Below are positions 8,235-18,366 of a DNA stretch of 64,000 bases, in pieces. Made by a program: the position numbers and the translations under genes. The notes below the pieces were generated by a model. That model saw nothing but the letters and a program-made list of their open reading frames with translations, was not told the origin of the DNA and ran no database searches. The DNA is from Oscillatoriaceae cyanobacterium M33_DOE_052 (GTDB lineage Bacteria > Cyanobacteriota > Cyanobacteriia > Cyanobacteriales > Laspinemataceae): contig DVDU01000211.1 of assembly GCA_015296065.1 (NCBI GenBank), positions 24,691 to 88,690 of the forward strand. Direction: 5' to 3'. Every line of letters starts with the position of its first letter. The stretch's first letter is position 1.

Positions 8235-9119
8235 TTAGGTGACGATGATAAAAAACAGTGGGCCGCCGATATCTTGGGGGATGCCAGCTTCGATTTGTTC
8301 GGGGGTGTAGGCGATCGCCTCTTGCAGGGAGCTAAGTTCTATCTTATCTTGTCGCTGCAACCGATATAACGCCAAATTCAATTCATCCCGAGAGAGAAAA
8401 GGTTGCAGCCGCTGGCGCAGGTAAAAAATCGGTAAGTAATTATCGGTCCCTAACTGTCTGTCTAAATCTCGGATAATTTGTAAAATATCTTCATCCCTCA
8501 ACTGACTGGTGCTGAGTACGGTACTTTTTTCCTCCCAACTCATCCCATAGGCGCCACTATATGAGGGTTCCAGAACCAAAGCCGCTTCAGTGGTAGATTC
8601 GTCTCTCCCCTGATGGCGCCAAGATTTGCGCAGAAACCGCAAATAATTGGCCAACAGGTCTAAACTGAGTAGGGGATTATTGCCACTGGGGAGGTATTCA
8701 TCCCGGAGGTATTCTTCTCCGCGTGGGGTCAGCCAGACTTCCTTGATTTGAGTTTGTACCGGCTCAATCAGTCCCCGATCGGCTAAACTTTGGAGCAAGC
8801 GCTGGCGGTTCGCCCGAGGAATGCCGGTTTCAGCCGCCGAGATTGCCCCCGCCGCCGCCGCTTGCAGTACCGTCAAATCCTCAGCGCTAATCGGCAAATT
8901 AGAAGTATCCAAAGAAAGGAGAGCTTTCCCAGCAGCGGTGATTTTGAGCTGGGTGATTTCGCTGCTGTAAGCTACCAACAGGCGATCGCTCAAAGAGCGA
9001 CAGAGGCGATTTAGCTCCGCCGCCGTGGTTTTCGGATTCGGCTTCAGTTTCTGAATGCTCCCTTGATAATCCGGAAACCCCAGCAGCTCCAACAAAAATT
9101 TTAACTCCAGCACATCCAT
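8235..9119 (-). CDS. Winged-helix-like protein, first paralogue (module A)
   Basis: The ATG at 9119 (MDVLELKFLLELLGFPDY) aligns with the start of the paralogue at 2793-3614; the open frame upstream to 9224 has no counterpart there and is probably not translated. The 294-residue protein has the same helix-wing patterns: IKEVWLTPRGEEYL around residue 135-150 and a C-terminal IFYLRQRLQPFLSRDELNLA unit, ending in GGPLFFII. It differs from the paralogue by an insertion of about 20 residues before the C-terminal unit (around TEAALVLEPSYSGAYGMSWE). It leads the module A operon. A DNA-binding or regulatory/adaptor role is likely; the exact function is unknown. Confidence 0.75.
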   Translation of the reverse strand: MDVLELKFLLELLGFPDYQGSIQKLKPNPKTTAAELNRLCRSLSDRLLVAYSSEITQLKITAAGKALLSLDTSNLPISAEDLTVLQAAAAGAISAAETGIPRANRQRLLQSLADRGLIEPVQTQIKEVWLTPRGEEYLRDEYLPSGNNPLLSLDLLANYLRFLRKSWRHQGRDESTTEAALVLEPSYSGAYGMSWEEKSTVLSTSQLRDEDILQIIRDLDRQLGTDNYLPIFYLRQRLQPFLSRDELNLALYRLQRQDKIELSSLQEAIAYTPEQIEAGIPQDIGGPLFFIIVT

Positions 9120-9292
9120 ATCAAAACCCACCAGCGAAATCGCAACAACAACAAAAACCCCCCGAGTCCAGGCTGGTTCACCAATTCCATCCTCAACAGC
9201 GCCGTGACACCGCCACCATCCCAAATTAAAATATACCAGGCACGTTACCCCTGCCCAAACACCCCCATCCCACCATCACGGAGATAAATGGC

Positions 9293-10543
9293 TTGAAAAC
9301 CAACTCCCTGCGCACATTATTTATCACCAGAGAAGTCCCCTACCCCCCCAGAGGCGGCGCCTCTTTGCGCAACTGGCAAAACATCAACATCATCAATCAA
9401 TACGGTCCAGTGGCCGTTTTCTCCGCCTCCAACTGGACTCCCGACTACACCAGCATCCCCGGCGTCCAGGTTTGGCAGCATCAAAACGTTGCCACCCAAC
9501 GCCAACCCCTAGAAAAAGTAGCTCGCCGCCTGTGGTGGTTGCGACCCCTGGCAGACCCAGATACAGACTGGAGTTACTCCCACACTGCGGCGGAGAACTT
9601 AGACCAGCTCATCAAGACATTTGCCCCCAACCTGGTTATATGCAAAGAACTGTGGGTATATCGCTACCTGAAAACCATCAAGCGCCACTCATGCCCGATT
9701 ATTTTCGACGATTATAATGTCGAGTCAGTGTTGTTTTCCCAAAACCACCATTCCCCACCAAATTTGAAAGCACGGTTAAAAGCTACAATTCAACTCGGGC
9801 GCATCCAAGCCATAGAAAGGGACTTCATCCGCCAATGTCAGCAAGTCTGGGCCTGTTCCGCCGAAGACGCCCAGCTCTTGCAGCAATTATATCCCCATCC
9901 CGTTCCCATTCACGTCATCCCCAATAGCATTGACGTAGATTACTACCACGGTGTTAGTTCTGGGCAAATTTCCCCGCCGCCAGAATTAAACCATCACTCC
10001 CAGACGATCGTCTTTATCGGTCAACTTTCCTACCCTCCCAACACCGTCGCAGGCGAGTTACTCGTCACCGAAATTTACCCCCGCCTCCGCCAGCAATACC
10101 CCCAATGTCGCCTGATTATAGTAGGCCGCAACCCCAGCCCTACCATGCTCGCCGCCGCCGCCCAAAACCCCGGTATCACCATCACCGGTAGCGTTCCCGA
10201 CGTGCGGCCCTACCTAGCCGCCGCCAGCATCATCCTGGTTCCCCTACTCCAAGGTAGCGGTACTCGCTTAAAAATCCTCGAAGCCTTCGCCGCCAACCGG
10301 CCCGTAGTCAGTACCGCCAAAGGTGCCGAAGGCATCAACGCTATAGATGGAGAACACCTCCTCATCGGCAACACGATCGATGAATTAGTCGCCGGAGTCA
10401 CTCAACTATGGTCAAACCCGGAATTAGCCGCGAAATTAGCCGCTAATGCCTATCAACTGGTACAAGCCGAATACTCCTGGGCAGCAGTGCAACAGCGAGT
10501 AGAAACAGCAATTTTACCCCTGCTTGATGGCCGCATTGACTAA
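9293..10543 (+). CDS. GT4-type glycosyltransferase
   Basis: A 416-residue GT-B fold sugar transferase. The N-terminal domain begins with LFITREVPYPPRGGASLRNW, similar to the opening of XrtA/PEP-CTERM-associated sugar transferases, and to the enzyme at 13813-15030. The C-terminal nucleotide-sugar domain has IPNSIDVDYY, FIGQLSYPPN and GSGTRLKILEAFAANRPVVS, the usual GT4 donor-binding region with its acidic residue. The start is a TTG at 9293, preceded by GGAGAT at suitable distance; the nearer ATG at 9288 is followed by a stop. It is divergent from the ATPase block and convergent with the next gene. Acceptor and donor sugars are unknown. Confidence 0.85.
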   Translation: MKTNSLRTLFITREVPYPPRGGASLRNWQNINIINQYGPVAVFSASNWTPDYTSIPGVQVWQHQNVATQRQPLEKVARRLWWLRPLADPDTDWSYSHTAAENLDQLIKTFAPNLVICKELWVYRYLKTIKRHSCPIIFDDYNVESVLFSQNHHSPPNLKARLKATIQLGRIQAIERDFIRQCQQVWACSAEDAQLLQQLYPHPVPIHVIPNSIDVDYYHGVSSGQISPPPELNHHSQTIVFIGQLSYPPNTVAGELLVTEIYPRLRQQYPQCRLIIVGRNPSPTMLAAAAQNPGITITGSVPDVRPYLAAASIILVPLLQGSGTRLKILEAFAANRPVVSTAKGAEGINAIDGEHLLIGNTIDELVAGVTQLWSNPELAAKLAANAYQLVQAEYSWAAVQQRVETAILPLLDGRID

Positions 10544-10568
10544 ATCCAGATTCTGAAGCCCCATCAGA

Positions 10569-11618
10569 TTATACAGCCTTCTGGATGGCCAGGGCTAACT
10601 GGGAGGCAAATCTGTCTAAGTTGTATCGATTTTCGCACAACTCCCGCCCCCGCTTTCCCATATCTCTCGCTTTCTCCGGGTTCGCAATTAAATAATTGAT
10701 GGCATCTCGCCACCCATTCACATCCCTTGGCTCTACCCAAAGCCCAATTCCTGCTGCTTCTATATCAATATCAATGCCGGGATTTTTCGTCATAATCACC
10801 GGTTTTCCCGCCAGCATCGCATCTAGGAGGCTGGTTAAACCAGAGAGAATTCTAATATCTTTTAAAGGAATCGCCACCATCGCTGCTTGTTCATATTCAG
10901 CAAACAGCTCCCGATAGCCGATCGCGTCATAAGTCCCATTCCCAACATAAACCATCACATTGACTGGCAACGGAGCCACCGCCGGAGCCGAATCCGCCGA
11001 ACAATATATTTTCACCCTACAGTTAACATCAACTGCCGCTTGCACCAAAGTGTTATAGTCCCGCTTAGAAGTCCCCGCACTCACAATCAATCCGGCATCA
11101 TCCCTTGACACCGACTCATCAAAACGATAAAATTCTAAATCAGCTCCCCATTCCAGCAGTTCCAATTTCCCATCAGCCAAACCACCAAAACTCTGTTCTA
11201 TTTGCCGCTTAAACTCCCGACTCAAACACAGCAGCTTACTGTGACCTTGGACAAACCACCGATTCCGCAAGCTGTAACCCAAAGGGTGATGAATAGTGGC
11301 GATAATTGGCTTGCGCAAAATCCCCCACCTCCGTAACCATGACAGGAGAATCGTGCTAGTTTGACACCCAGAATAAATCAGATCATATCGATGCCAACCC
11401 ACCAACATCCTTACCTGTTGGTCTAAGTCTCCCAACTCCTGAAACATGATTTTTTTCAATCTCACATACTTCTCGTAAGGCAAAATATCCACATCTATCC
11501 CGTAGGGCTTTAAGTGAGTAATTCCCCACAAATGGTGAGACGGCCATTCCCCGTTTTGCCACAAATCCCAAGCCTGGTTCATGGCATAGTTATTCACCAA
11601 CAGAATTTTGAGCGTCAT
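10569..11618 (-). CDS. GT-B glycosyltransferase
   Basis: A 349-residue protein beginning MTLKILLVNNYAMNQAWDLW. The C-terminal half carries the donor-binding pattern LSGLTSLLDAMLAGKPVIMT with a following glutamate-rich helix (WVEPRDVNGWRDAINYLIANP), typical of GT4/GT1 enzymes. It lies 13 nt downstream of the GT2 gene at 11632-12630 on the same strand and probably belongs to the same operon (12642-13655, 11632-12630, 10569-11618). It likely acts in surface polysaccharide or glycolipid assembly; the specific linkage cannot be read from the sequence. Confidence 0.8.
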   Translation of the reverse strand: MTLKILLVNNYAMNQAWDLWQNGEWPSHHLWGITHLKPYGIDVDILPYEKYVRLKKIMFQELGDLDQQVRMLVGWHRYDLIYSGCQTSTILLSWLRRWGILRKPIIATIHHPLGYSLRNRWFVQGHSKLLCLSREFKRQIEQSFGGLADGKLELLEWGADLEFYRFDESVSRDDAGLIVSAGTSKRDYNTLVQAAVDVNCRVKIYCSADSAPAVAPLPVNVMVYVGNGTYDAIGYRELFAEYEQAAMVAIPLKDIRILSGLTSLLDAMLAGKPVIMTKNPGIDIDIEAAGIGLWVEPRDVNGWRDAINYLIANPEKARDMGKRGRELCENRYNLDRFASQLALAIQKAV

Positions 11619-11631
11619 TTATCAATCTCAT

Positions 11632-12630
11632 TTAATCAGCACCAGCACCACCAGCACGCACCACCTCAGTATAATCTTTCGCCCGCATTTGGCGAAATTG
11701 CCCCCACACCCACCGCCGCCAGCTTACCGGTACATAAGATAACATCAAACCCACCTGAGCCCGCCGAGAACTGCCCAACACCCTCGCAGCTTCCTGTAAC
11801 AACTGCCTCCCCGCCAGACTTTGCCCATTTTCTATCAACCTTAAACCCAAAACCTCCTGAGTTCCCGCCAGCTTCTGCACCCGCAGTTTTTCCAGTTCTG
11901 GCTCAGCAAATTGATAGCTACTGATGCAAAACACTTTTGCCTTTAAAAAATGAATATCCTGTTTCAGGCTAGTTTGCCCCCCGTGGAGCCGGTACTCCAT
12001 CAGTAATTCTGGCAAAAAATACCCCTGCTTACCCGCCAGAGCCAACCGCACGAGCAAATCAAAATCCTCGCATCCATCCGCATCGGGACGCATATAATCT
12101 ACCGCCTGCAAACAGGCGCGACGAAACAGCGTAGAACCCACTTGTAGGCTCTGGTATTGAAAGGTTTGCACTGGTAAATCGGGAATTATCCCCGCCGCTA
12201 ACTTATCTTTGCCCCATTTGGCGGCATTCTCCCTGGTGGCTGATTCGATTCTTTCCCCTTTTTGGTTGATAATCCAATGATTAGTGCAGACAAAATCGGC
12301 TTTTGGTTCTTGGTCGAGAATGGCCACGGTTTTCGCGAGAAATTCCGGGGTGAGGGCGTCATCATCATCGAATTTGATAAAATATTCTCCCGTGGCGTGG
12401 TCGAAGCCCGATCGCATATTTTGGCTCCGCCCTATATTCCGGGATTGTTGGATATAGTGGATGCGGGCATCTGGCCACTGAGCAACCATTACCGCCGTGT
12501 TATCCGTGGAACCATCATCGCAGATAATTAGCTCAAAGTCCTGATAAGTTTGATTCAGCACACTTTGCACCGCATTCGCCAGAAAAGCGGCGCGGTTGTA
12601 GGTGGGGATGCAGACGCTGACTTTAGGCAT
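11632..12630 (-). CDS. GT2 family glycosyltransferase
   Basis: The 332-residue protein starts with the GT-A hallmark VSVCIPTYNRAAFLANAVQS, followed by FELIICDDGSTDNT and a DXD-like metal site FIKFDDDD near residue 90. The C-terminal third is helical with no clear membrane segment. GT2 enzymes transfer a sugar from a nucleotide donor with inversion. It sits in the middle of a three-gene minus-strand unit, 11 nt downstream of 12642-13655. Confidence 0.88.
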   Translation of the reverse strand: MPKVSVCIPTYNRAAFLANAVQSVLNQTYQDFELIICDDGSTDNTAVMVAQWPDARIHYIQQSRNIGRSQNMRSGFDHATGEYFIKFDDDDALTPEFLAKTVAILDQEPKADFVCTNHWIINQKGERIESATRENAAKWGKDKLAAGIIPDLPVQTFQYQSLQVGSTLFRRACLQAVDYMRPDADGCEDFDLLVRLALAGKQGYFLPELLMEYRLHGGQTSLKQDIHFLKAKVFCISSYQFAEPELEKLRVQKLAGTQEVLGLRLIENGQSLAGRQLLQEAARVLGSSRRAQVGLMLSYVPVSWRRWVWGQFRQMRAKDYTEVVRAGGAGAD

Positions 12631-12641
12631 AACGGGGGGAA

Positions 12642-13655
12642 TTATGATAAAATATTCTTCTGAACTTTTTTCACGAGTTTTTGAACTTTGCGGCTAGTTT
12701 TGACCAGAAAACTGGGACTTTTGAGCTGTTGCGGTTTTTCGTCTGGTTGCTTCATAAACCGGTAGTGGAGGAATATATCTTGGTAACGAATATTCACATT
12801 TTCGCCCCTAGCTAACCGGGCAAAATCAATGGCCGGATAGTTCATGTAGTGGAGACGATGGATGGGTTTTAATCCGTCTTCATTGTAAAGGACATTATCG
12901 ATGCGCACAAAGGGGTCAGAGTCAGCGCAGTTACCGGTTCTGTCGTTACCGTTGGGACTGAGAGTGAAGTTGAACAGGGGTCGATCGCTCCGCAGGGTCA
13001 GGTAGCAAAACAAAAACGCATCATCCCACCAACGACGCACCCACGCCACCTCTCCCCCCTCCACCAGCAGTTTTTGTAAACCTTCCAGTTCCGCCGCCGC
13101 AAAAATCCCTTTTTTGCTGCCAAAAAAGCTGGAACAGTGGAGTTTTGGGCGAATATCTGCTGCTCGGTAAAGTCCGGTTTGTTCTATTAAGCGGATATTC
13201 AACGCCGCCACCGGTTCCGCTTTCCCATGTTCCCAATCATCAAACACAAAATCAAACTCATCGAGCTTGGCAAAAACACCATCAAGGGGTTTCATGGCCA
13301 AACTGTCCCCATCGTAGAACACAAACCGGTCAAAAGGTCCATCAAAAGCAGCTAAGCGGCGGTGGTGTCCCTTACCCCAAGGCGCAGTTCCCGGCTTCTT
13401 GTTCTGCGCGTCCGGGTGTGCGGCCCACACTGTGTCCGCGAAATTTTCCCATCGCTGAATCGCTGCCCAATTATCAAATAGGGTGACATTGGGGCGAGTG
13501 GCAATTTCCCGGCTGACCAATTCTATACTCTCATTAAAGGGAATCACGCATACCGGGATATCTCGGCTGACATTTGCCTCAATGCTGTTGAGCAAAGCCA
13601 CTAATTGGTCATATACCACATCGTTAGCGAGGGTGTAAATACCGTATGATGGCAT
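12642..13655 (-). CDS. Npun_R2821/R2823-like protein, GT-A-like
   Basis: The 337-residue protein begins MPSYGIYTLANDVVYDQLVA and contains FVFYDGDSLAM around residue 110-120, a DXD-type metal/nucleotide-sugar site of GT8-like transferases. The overall sequence resembles a cyanobacterial family named after Nostoc punctiforme loci R2821/R2823; that name is from memory. It heads the three-gene minus-strand glycosyltransferase unit. A transferase role is inferred from the fold motif and the neighbours. Confidence 0.7.
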   Translation of the reverse strand: MPSYGIYTLANDVVYDQLVALLNSIEANVSRDIPVCVIPFNESIELVSREIATRPNVTLFDNWAAIQRWENFADTVWAAHPDAQNKKPGTAPWGKGHHRRLAAFDGPFDRFVFYDGDSLAMKPLDGVFAKLDEFDFVFDDWEHGKAEPVAALNIRLIEQTGLYRAADIRPKLHCSSFFGSKKGIFAAAELEGLQKLLVEGGEVAWVRRWWDDAFLFCYLTLRSDRPLFNFTLSPNGNDRTGNCADSDPFVRIDNVLYNEDGLKPIHRLHYMNYPAIDFARLARGENVNIRYQDIFLHYRFMKQPDEKPQQLKSPSFLVKTSRKVQKLVKKVQKNILS

Positions 13656-13812
13656 TTAGAGGCTCCTAATGGTTGAAGTTAAAGAAAGTGCCACCCCTCT
13701 TGTTGGGGCTGATCGCGGTGAAGGAAAGCCCCTACAGACATCAGGGGGTTGAGGGTTTGTGGCGCAAACCAGCGGTGTCAATTTTTCGCATCCCATTATA
13801 GTCGATCGTGCT

Positions 13813-15030
13813 ATGAAGATTTTAATGCTGTCGGCCACCTTCCCCTATCCCCCCAGTCGTGGTGGCACTCAAGTGAGAACTTTTAACCTTTTAAAATACC
13901 TTGCCCAGCGTCATTCTATCACCTTAGTTACGCAACGTGAGGGAGATGTGACCGATCGGGACGTAGAGGCTCTGCGCTCCTATGTGGCCGAACTGGCAGT
14001 TTTCCCTCGGCGGGAGACAGTGGGAGCCGTGGGAGCCTGGGGGAAAGTGAGTCGGTTTAGTAACTTCCTGTTCCAAGGAACACCGCCTAATGTATTGTAC
14101 CTCTACTCCCCAGAGATGCAGGCGTGGGTAGATACCTGGGTGGAGAACAATCAGGGGGCTGTCATCACCAGCGAACATAGCGTTAACGAGATTTACGTGC
14201 GTCCCCATTGGCGGCAAAAGCTGAAAACTGTGGTCAATATCCACAGCTCGGTTTATGGTACTTGCAAACAGCATTTAGACAGCAACACCTCGGAGAAACC
14301 CACGCGGGACCGGTTACAACTGCCCCTGCTGCGTCAGTATGAACAGCGTTACTGTGGTAAATTCTCAGAAATCGTGGTGACGACAGATGAGGACTGCCGT
14401 CAACTGCAGGATTTATCTCCTCAAGGGCAGTTTTCTGTGATTCCTAATGGCGTAGAATTGGAAGCGTTTCCCTATCGTCACGGCGACCCTGGCGGGCACA
14501 AGTTGATTTTTACCGGGGCAATGGATAACCTACCAAATATCGACGCCGTAAGGTTTTTGAGTTTGGAGGTGCTGCCTTTGGTACAAAAGCGCTATCCTGA
14601 TACTACCCTCAGCCTGGTGGGCGCCAGACCCGGACCGCAAGTGCAAGAACTGAAACAACTTCCGGGAGTGACGGTGACTGGGGCGGTGCCTTCGGTGGCA
14701 GAGTACCTGCAAGCCTCCACCGTCTGTGTGGTGCCTATGCGATCGGGCTATGGGATTAAAAATAAGACTTTAGAGGCAATGGCGGCGGGAGTCCCCGTAG
14801 TGGCGAGCGATCGGGGATTGGAAGGCTTGGCAGTCGATGGCAGCAGCGTACCCCTGCGTGCTTTACGCGCAAATCGCGTGCCAGAATACGTGGAAGCGAT
14901 TAGCCGTTTGTTTGAAGACCGACGCCTGCGCCTTTCTCTATCGCGCCATGCCCGCAGTCTGATTGAAACCGAATATACTTGGGAAACTGCCGGTTTCCGT
15001 TATGAGCAAGTGTTATCCCGATCGGTCTAA
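13813..15030 (+). CDS. GT4-type glycosyltransferase
   Basis: The start chosen is the ATG at 13813 (MKILMLSATFPYPPSRGG), because GT-B enzymes of this type begin at this strand; the open frame upstream to 13759 adds 18 unrelated residues. The 405-residue protein has SVIPNGVELEAF, FTGAMDNLPN and a donor-binding segment GYGIKNKTLEAMAAGVPVV. The opening and the SIYP-like pattern are similar to the enzyme at 9293-10543, so the two are likely paralogues. It is followed closely by the anchored protein at 15061-17496 on the same strand. Confidence 0.85.
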   Translation: MKILMLSATFPYPPSRGGTQVRTFNLLKYLAQRHSITLVTQREGDVTDRDVEALRSYVAELAVFPRRETVGAVGAWGKVSRFSNFLFQGTPPNVLYLYSPEMQAWVDTWVENNQGAVITSEHSVNEIYVRPHWRQKLKTVVNIHSSVYGTCKQHLDSNTSEKPTRDRLQLPLLRQYEQRYCGKFSEIVVTTDEDCRQLQDLSPQGQFSVIPNGVELEAFPYRHGDPGGHKLIFTGAMDNLPNIDAVRFLSLEVLPLVQKRYPDTTLSLVGARPGPQVQELKQLPGVTVTGAVPSVAEYLQASTVCVVPMRSGYGIKNKTLEAMAAGVPVVASDRGLEGLAVDGSSVPLRALRANRVPEYVEAISRLFEDRRLRLSLSRHARSLIETEYTWETAGFRYEQVLSRSV

Positions 15031-15060
15031 ACTACAATAGCCTCACCAGCCTTTTTGCCA

Positions 15061-17496
15061 ATGCAACGGATGAACAACAGTACCTCACCCGTAACCACAC
15101 CTCCCACAGAGAAACCCAGACGGGGACGCCACCAAACTGCAAAGCGCCCCACAATGCCTCCCTTGCGCTTGGCTGAGACACCCACGGTGCCCCCGCCAAA
15201 ACGGCGTCGAGGTTTGCCTTTGAAGGCTTGGGGAGCTTATTGGCTGTCTTTTTTAGCTTTTTCCACCAGCACCACCATGCTTGTGGGTGGGGTTTGGGTG
15301 GGAGTACAGCTCATGTACGACCCCAAAGCCGTGGCTTGGTTACAGCCGTTTTTGCCTCCCTGGCTGCAAATTCCCTTTGCCAGCGCTGGACCGCCCCAGA
15401 CGATGGCGGAAATTCGCGCTGCTCTCACCAGTGCTGGACTCATTCCCGGTGACGTACTGGATATGAAAGAACTCAGCCTCAGCCTTGCCGCCGCCGCTGG
15501 GGATGTGAAGACTGAGGAAATGCAGGCGGCAAGCCAGTCCCAAAGCCATTTTTTGCTGTTACCAGTCATGGGTCCTTGTGAGGCCACCAGTGGCAGTAAA
15601 GATGCTTGTCGGCAAATTGTGGAGTTGCGGGTTTATCAGCAGGTGCGCTCTCCCGAAGACCCCGATACATCCTTGCCCTACTATCAGATGACTAGCCAAC
15701 TGCCACTCACCGGACCGGCAGAATCTTTCGCGATCGCCCCCATTGCCGATAGTTCCTCCCCCCGCATCGGTTCCAATCGCCCCCTCCCCCTCACCAAGAT
15801 TGAACCTTTCAGCTCCACCAAAGCCCCCACTACTGGGATTTGGTTCAACGCCAGCGGCCAGATGCGCCAAGGCAACATTAATCTCACTTATGGCCTAGCA
15901 ATTCACTATAACTTAAATACTAATCACCTAAGTGTGATGGAGCAGTGGAGCAGCCCCGGAGGCAATCAGCCCTACTGGCAGGAAGTCACCGGCGGCGACT
16001 ACCCAGAATTGGTAGTGGAGCAAACCTATGCAATGGAGCCCAGATTCCTCATCTATCAGGTGAAACCCCAAAAGTTCGTCCTTAACCCCATCATCCTAGA
16101 AGCTATTTCCCTCAACCAACCCGCCGCAGATAACCGCGTTTACAAAGACTCCCTCCTCTTGGCTCAAGAGGGCTTATGGTCCCCCGCGTGGGATTTGATG
16201 ACATCTGCCCGAGGACAGATGGGCAATAACTGGCTGCCTAGTGCCCAAGCCCAACTGGATTTAATCCGTTTTCATGCCCAAGCGGCCAAACTCCAAGCCA
16301 AAGCAGCGGGGAAAACCCCCACCCAGCAAGTACGTACCGCCTTGCTGGACGGTCGCTGGCAACAAGCTCTTTCCTTGTTTGAGGCGCACCTAAAGGCAGG
16401 TAATGACCTCACCCCCCTGTTCAGCAATGAGATTGAGCCCCTTTGGACCCGCCTAGAAACCGCCCTCAAGGTTAACCCCCGACTGGTAGAGGCGCGGGTT
16501 TGGGGGTTCCTGACGATCGCCGCCACGGAAAGCCAGGAAAATGCCGAATCCTGGTTATCCCAGCAGTTGCCCCTCGAGGCTAAGGACCAGGAGCGGCTCC
16601 GCAGTCTTCTGGACAAGCAGCAGCAGGCGATGACTATAGCCGATCGGCTCAAACGCCACCGCAGTCAAATCGTAGGCACCGCTGTTGTCCTCAACCAAGT
16701 CAACCCCCAAGACTGGCTGCAACCAGACATCAGCCAAGCCTTAGAAATCAAACCCAATGCCATTTGGTATCAAGTGGAAGTAGCAGGCTATCACGATAGC
16801 CAAACTTGGCGCCAGCCCCCCTACCGGGACCTGAGTCTGCCCGAAGTCGCCCCCATTAACTACCTCTGGAAGCAACTAGGGTTGCACAACAACCCCCAAA
16901 TTAAAATCTCTATCCCCATGTCTGATGGCAAAGAGCAAATTACTACCGCCACGGTAAAAGGACTCCAGCTCAAAGGTGGTGCCATCCAACTCCTCGCCGC
17001 CGGAATTGCCCCCAGCACTCCCGCCACTGGTAAACTGCTCTTTACCACCACCGAAAATACCCTCGAGTGGCAGCAGCCCACCCCCCTCACTCTCGCGGAA
17101 CTCAACCAACAGCAGCCCCAATTCAGCGCCAAAATCCTCCCGCTCCTGTGGTTGGAATTGCAAGCCGCAGGCGAACTTTCCCCTAGGCAAGTTCCCAACC
17201 CCTCTCAGATACCAAAACAGGCGGAAAATTGGCCCGTGGAACTCATCGACCTTACCGGTAACGGCCAACCCGAAACCATCATTACTTTCCCCGCCACCCC
17301 TACTTCCCGGCGGCGCCTCCTGATTTTAGATGACATAGGTAACCTTATCTATAGCGAATTCACCACCGCCTCGGATCAATCAGTCATCGGCATTGCCAAT
17401 GTCCGCGATGGTGGACTCCCCGCTTTAGTAGTAAAAGGTATCACAGATTACACCTTGCAACGTTGGTCCGCCGAGCGTCAACGTTTCGAGTTTTAA
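15061..17496 (+). CDS. Large single-span membrane protein of unknown function
   Basis: About 811 residues. A basic, proline-rich N-terminal tail (roughly 1-60) precedes one strong membrane segment (WLSFLAFSTSTTMLVGGVWV, about residues 63-85); the rest is probably extracytoplasmic. The C-terminal end has ELIDLTGNGQPETIITF and LLILDDIGNLIY, resembling an FG-GAP/VCBS-type metal-binding blade. The middle is helical and rich in A/Q (LLAQEGLWSPAWDLMTSARG), possibly TPR-like. The start is uncertain: TTG 15055, ATG 15061 or ATG 15070 are all in frame. It is 30 nt downstream of a glycosyltransferase gene. I do not recognise a family. Confidence 0.7.
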   Translation: MQRMNNSTSPVTTPPTEKPRRGRHQTAKRPTMPPLRLAETPTVPPPKRRRGLPLKAWGAYWLSFLAFSTSTTMLVGGVWVGVQLMYDPKAVAWLQPFLPPWLQIPFASAGPPQTMAEIRAALTSAGLIPGDVLDMKELSLSLAAAAGDVKTEEMQAASQSQSHFLLLPVMGPCEATSGSKDACRQIVELRVYQQVRSPEDPDTSLPYYQMTSQLPLTGPAESFAIAPIADSSSPRIGSNRPLPLTKIEPFSSTKAPTTGIWFNASGQMRQGNINLTYGLAIHYNLNTNHLSVMEQWSSPGGNQPYWQEVTGGDYPELVVEQTYAMEPRFLIYQVKPQKFVLNPIILEAISLNQPAADNRVYKDSLLLAQEGLWSPAWDLMTSARGQMGNNWLPSAQAQLDLIRFHAQAAKLQAKAAGKTPTQQVRTALLDGRWQQALSLFEAHLKAGNDLTPLFSNEIEPLWTRLETALKVNPRLVEARVWGFLTIAATESQENAESWLSQQLPLEAKDQERLRSLLDKQQQAMTIADRLKRHRSQIVGTAVVLNQVNPQDWLQPDISQALEIKPNAIWYQVEVAGYHDSQTWRQPPYRDLSLPEVAPINYLWKQLGLHNNPQIKISIPMSDGKEQITTATVKGLQLKGGAIQLLAAGIAPSTPATGKLLFTTTENTLEWQQPTPLTLAELNQQQPQFSAKILPLLWLELQAAGELSPRQVPNPSQIPKQAENWPVELIDLTGNGQPETIITFPATPTSRRRLLILDDIGNLIYSEFTTASDQSVIGIANVRDGGLPALVVKGITDYTLQRWSAERQRFEF

Positions 17497-17720
17497 ATCA
17501 CCTTAATCTCTACTCTAATTTGTGACCACCATGTTAAGTTTTATAAACTTTGTCGCATCCCCTCCCAAAATCATCGGCCTGTGCTAGTCTAAATGGTGAG
17601 AGTGAAATTCGGTCGGTAGAAGCGTTTGTTTATAGCAGTGATAGGTATGTTCCTTTTCGTCTTGACAGGCTTCGCTCCGATACCTCAACCTCTACACCTC
17701 TTTGACCTTGGAGACAAGCC

Positions 17721-18083
<363 letters not shown>

Positions 18084-18104
18084 AATCATCTCAGCTTAGC
18101 TCTC

Positions 18105-18146
18105 ACACCCCCTCCCTCATAACTTCTGGAGGCAGGGGGTGTTTTT
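18105..18146 (+). terminator. Intrinsic terminator of the RRM protein gene
   Basis: The left arm ACACCCCCTCCCTC (18105-18118) pairs with the right arm GAGGCAGGGGGTGT (18129-18142) with one mismatch, followed by a run of T. It lies 22 nt past the stop codon at 18083. Confidence 0.85.
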
Positions 18147-18282
18147 GCTGTATTCAGCCCATCCCCCCTCTGTGTTCTGGGTGGTTGATTTTCACCACCG
18201 AGACACAGAGGGCACCAAAAAATCCCTATTCAGAGTGTCTCGAGGGTGAATTACAGCTTGTTCAACAGTGATTTGGTACAGT

Positions 18283-18323
18283 CCCTCACCCTAAATCCCT
18301 CTCCCAGAGAGGGAGAGGGACTT
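18283..18323. repeat. Dispersed palindrome downstream of the RRM gene
   Basis: A perfect 10-bp palindrome (TCCCTCTCCC / GGGAGAGGGA) with a short loop lies in the convergent spacer between the RRM gene and the pentapeptide gene. The CCTCACCCTAAATCCCTCTCCC form is of the kind found as a dispersed element in cyanobacterial genomes. A second short inverted pair (CTCTGTGTTCTGGGTGG.. / ..CACCGAGACACAGAG) lies at about 18168-18211. Confidence 0.6.
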
Positions 18324-18366
18324 TGAGAGCCGCTCAGATTATTTCTGAACAGGCTGTAAACCACCA

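Noticed and set aside
15237..15587. Several 100-residue frames antisense to the membrane protein, kinases and RTX gene
   Set aside because: They are shadows of well-supported genes on the opposite strand.
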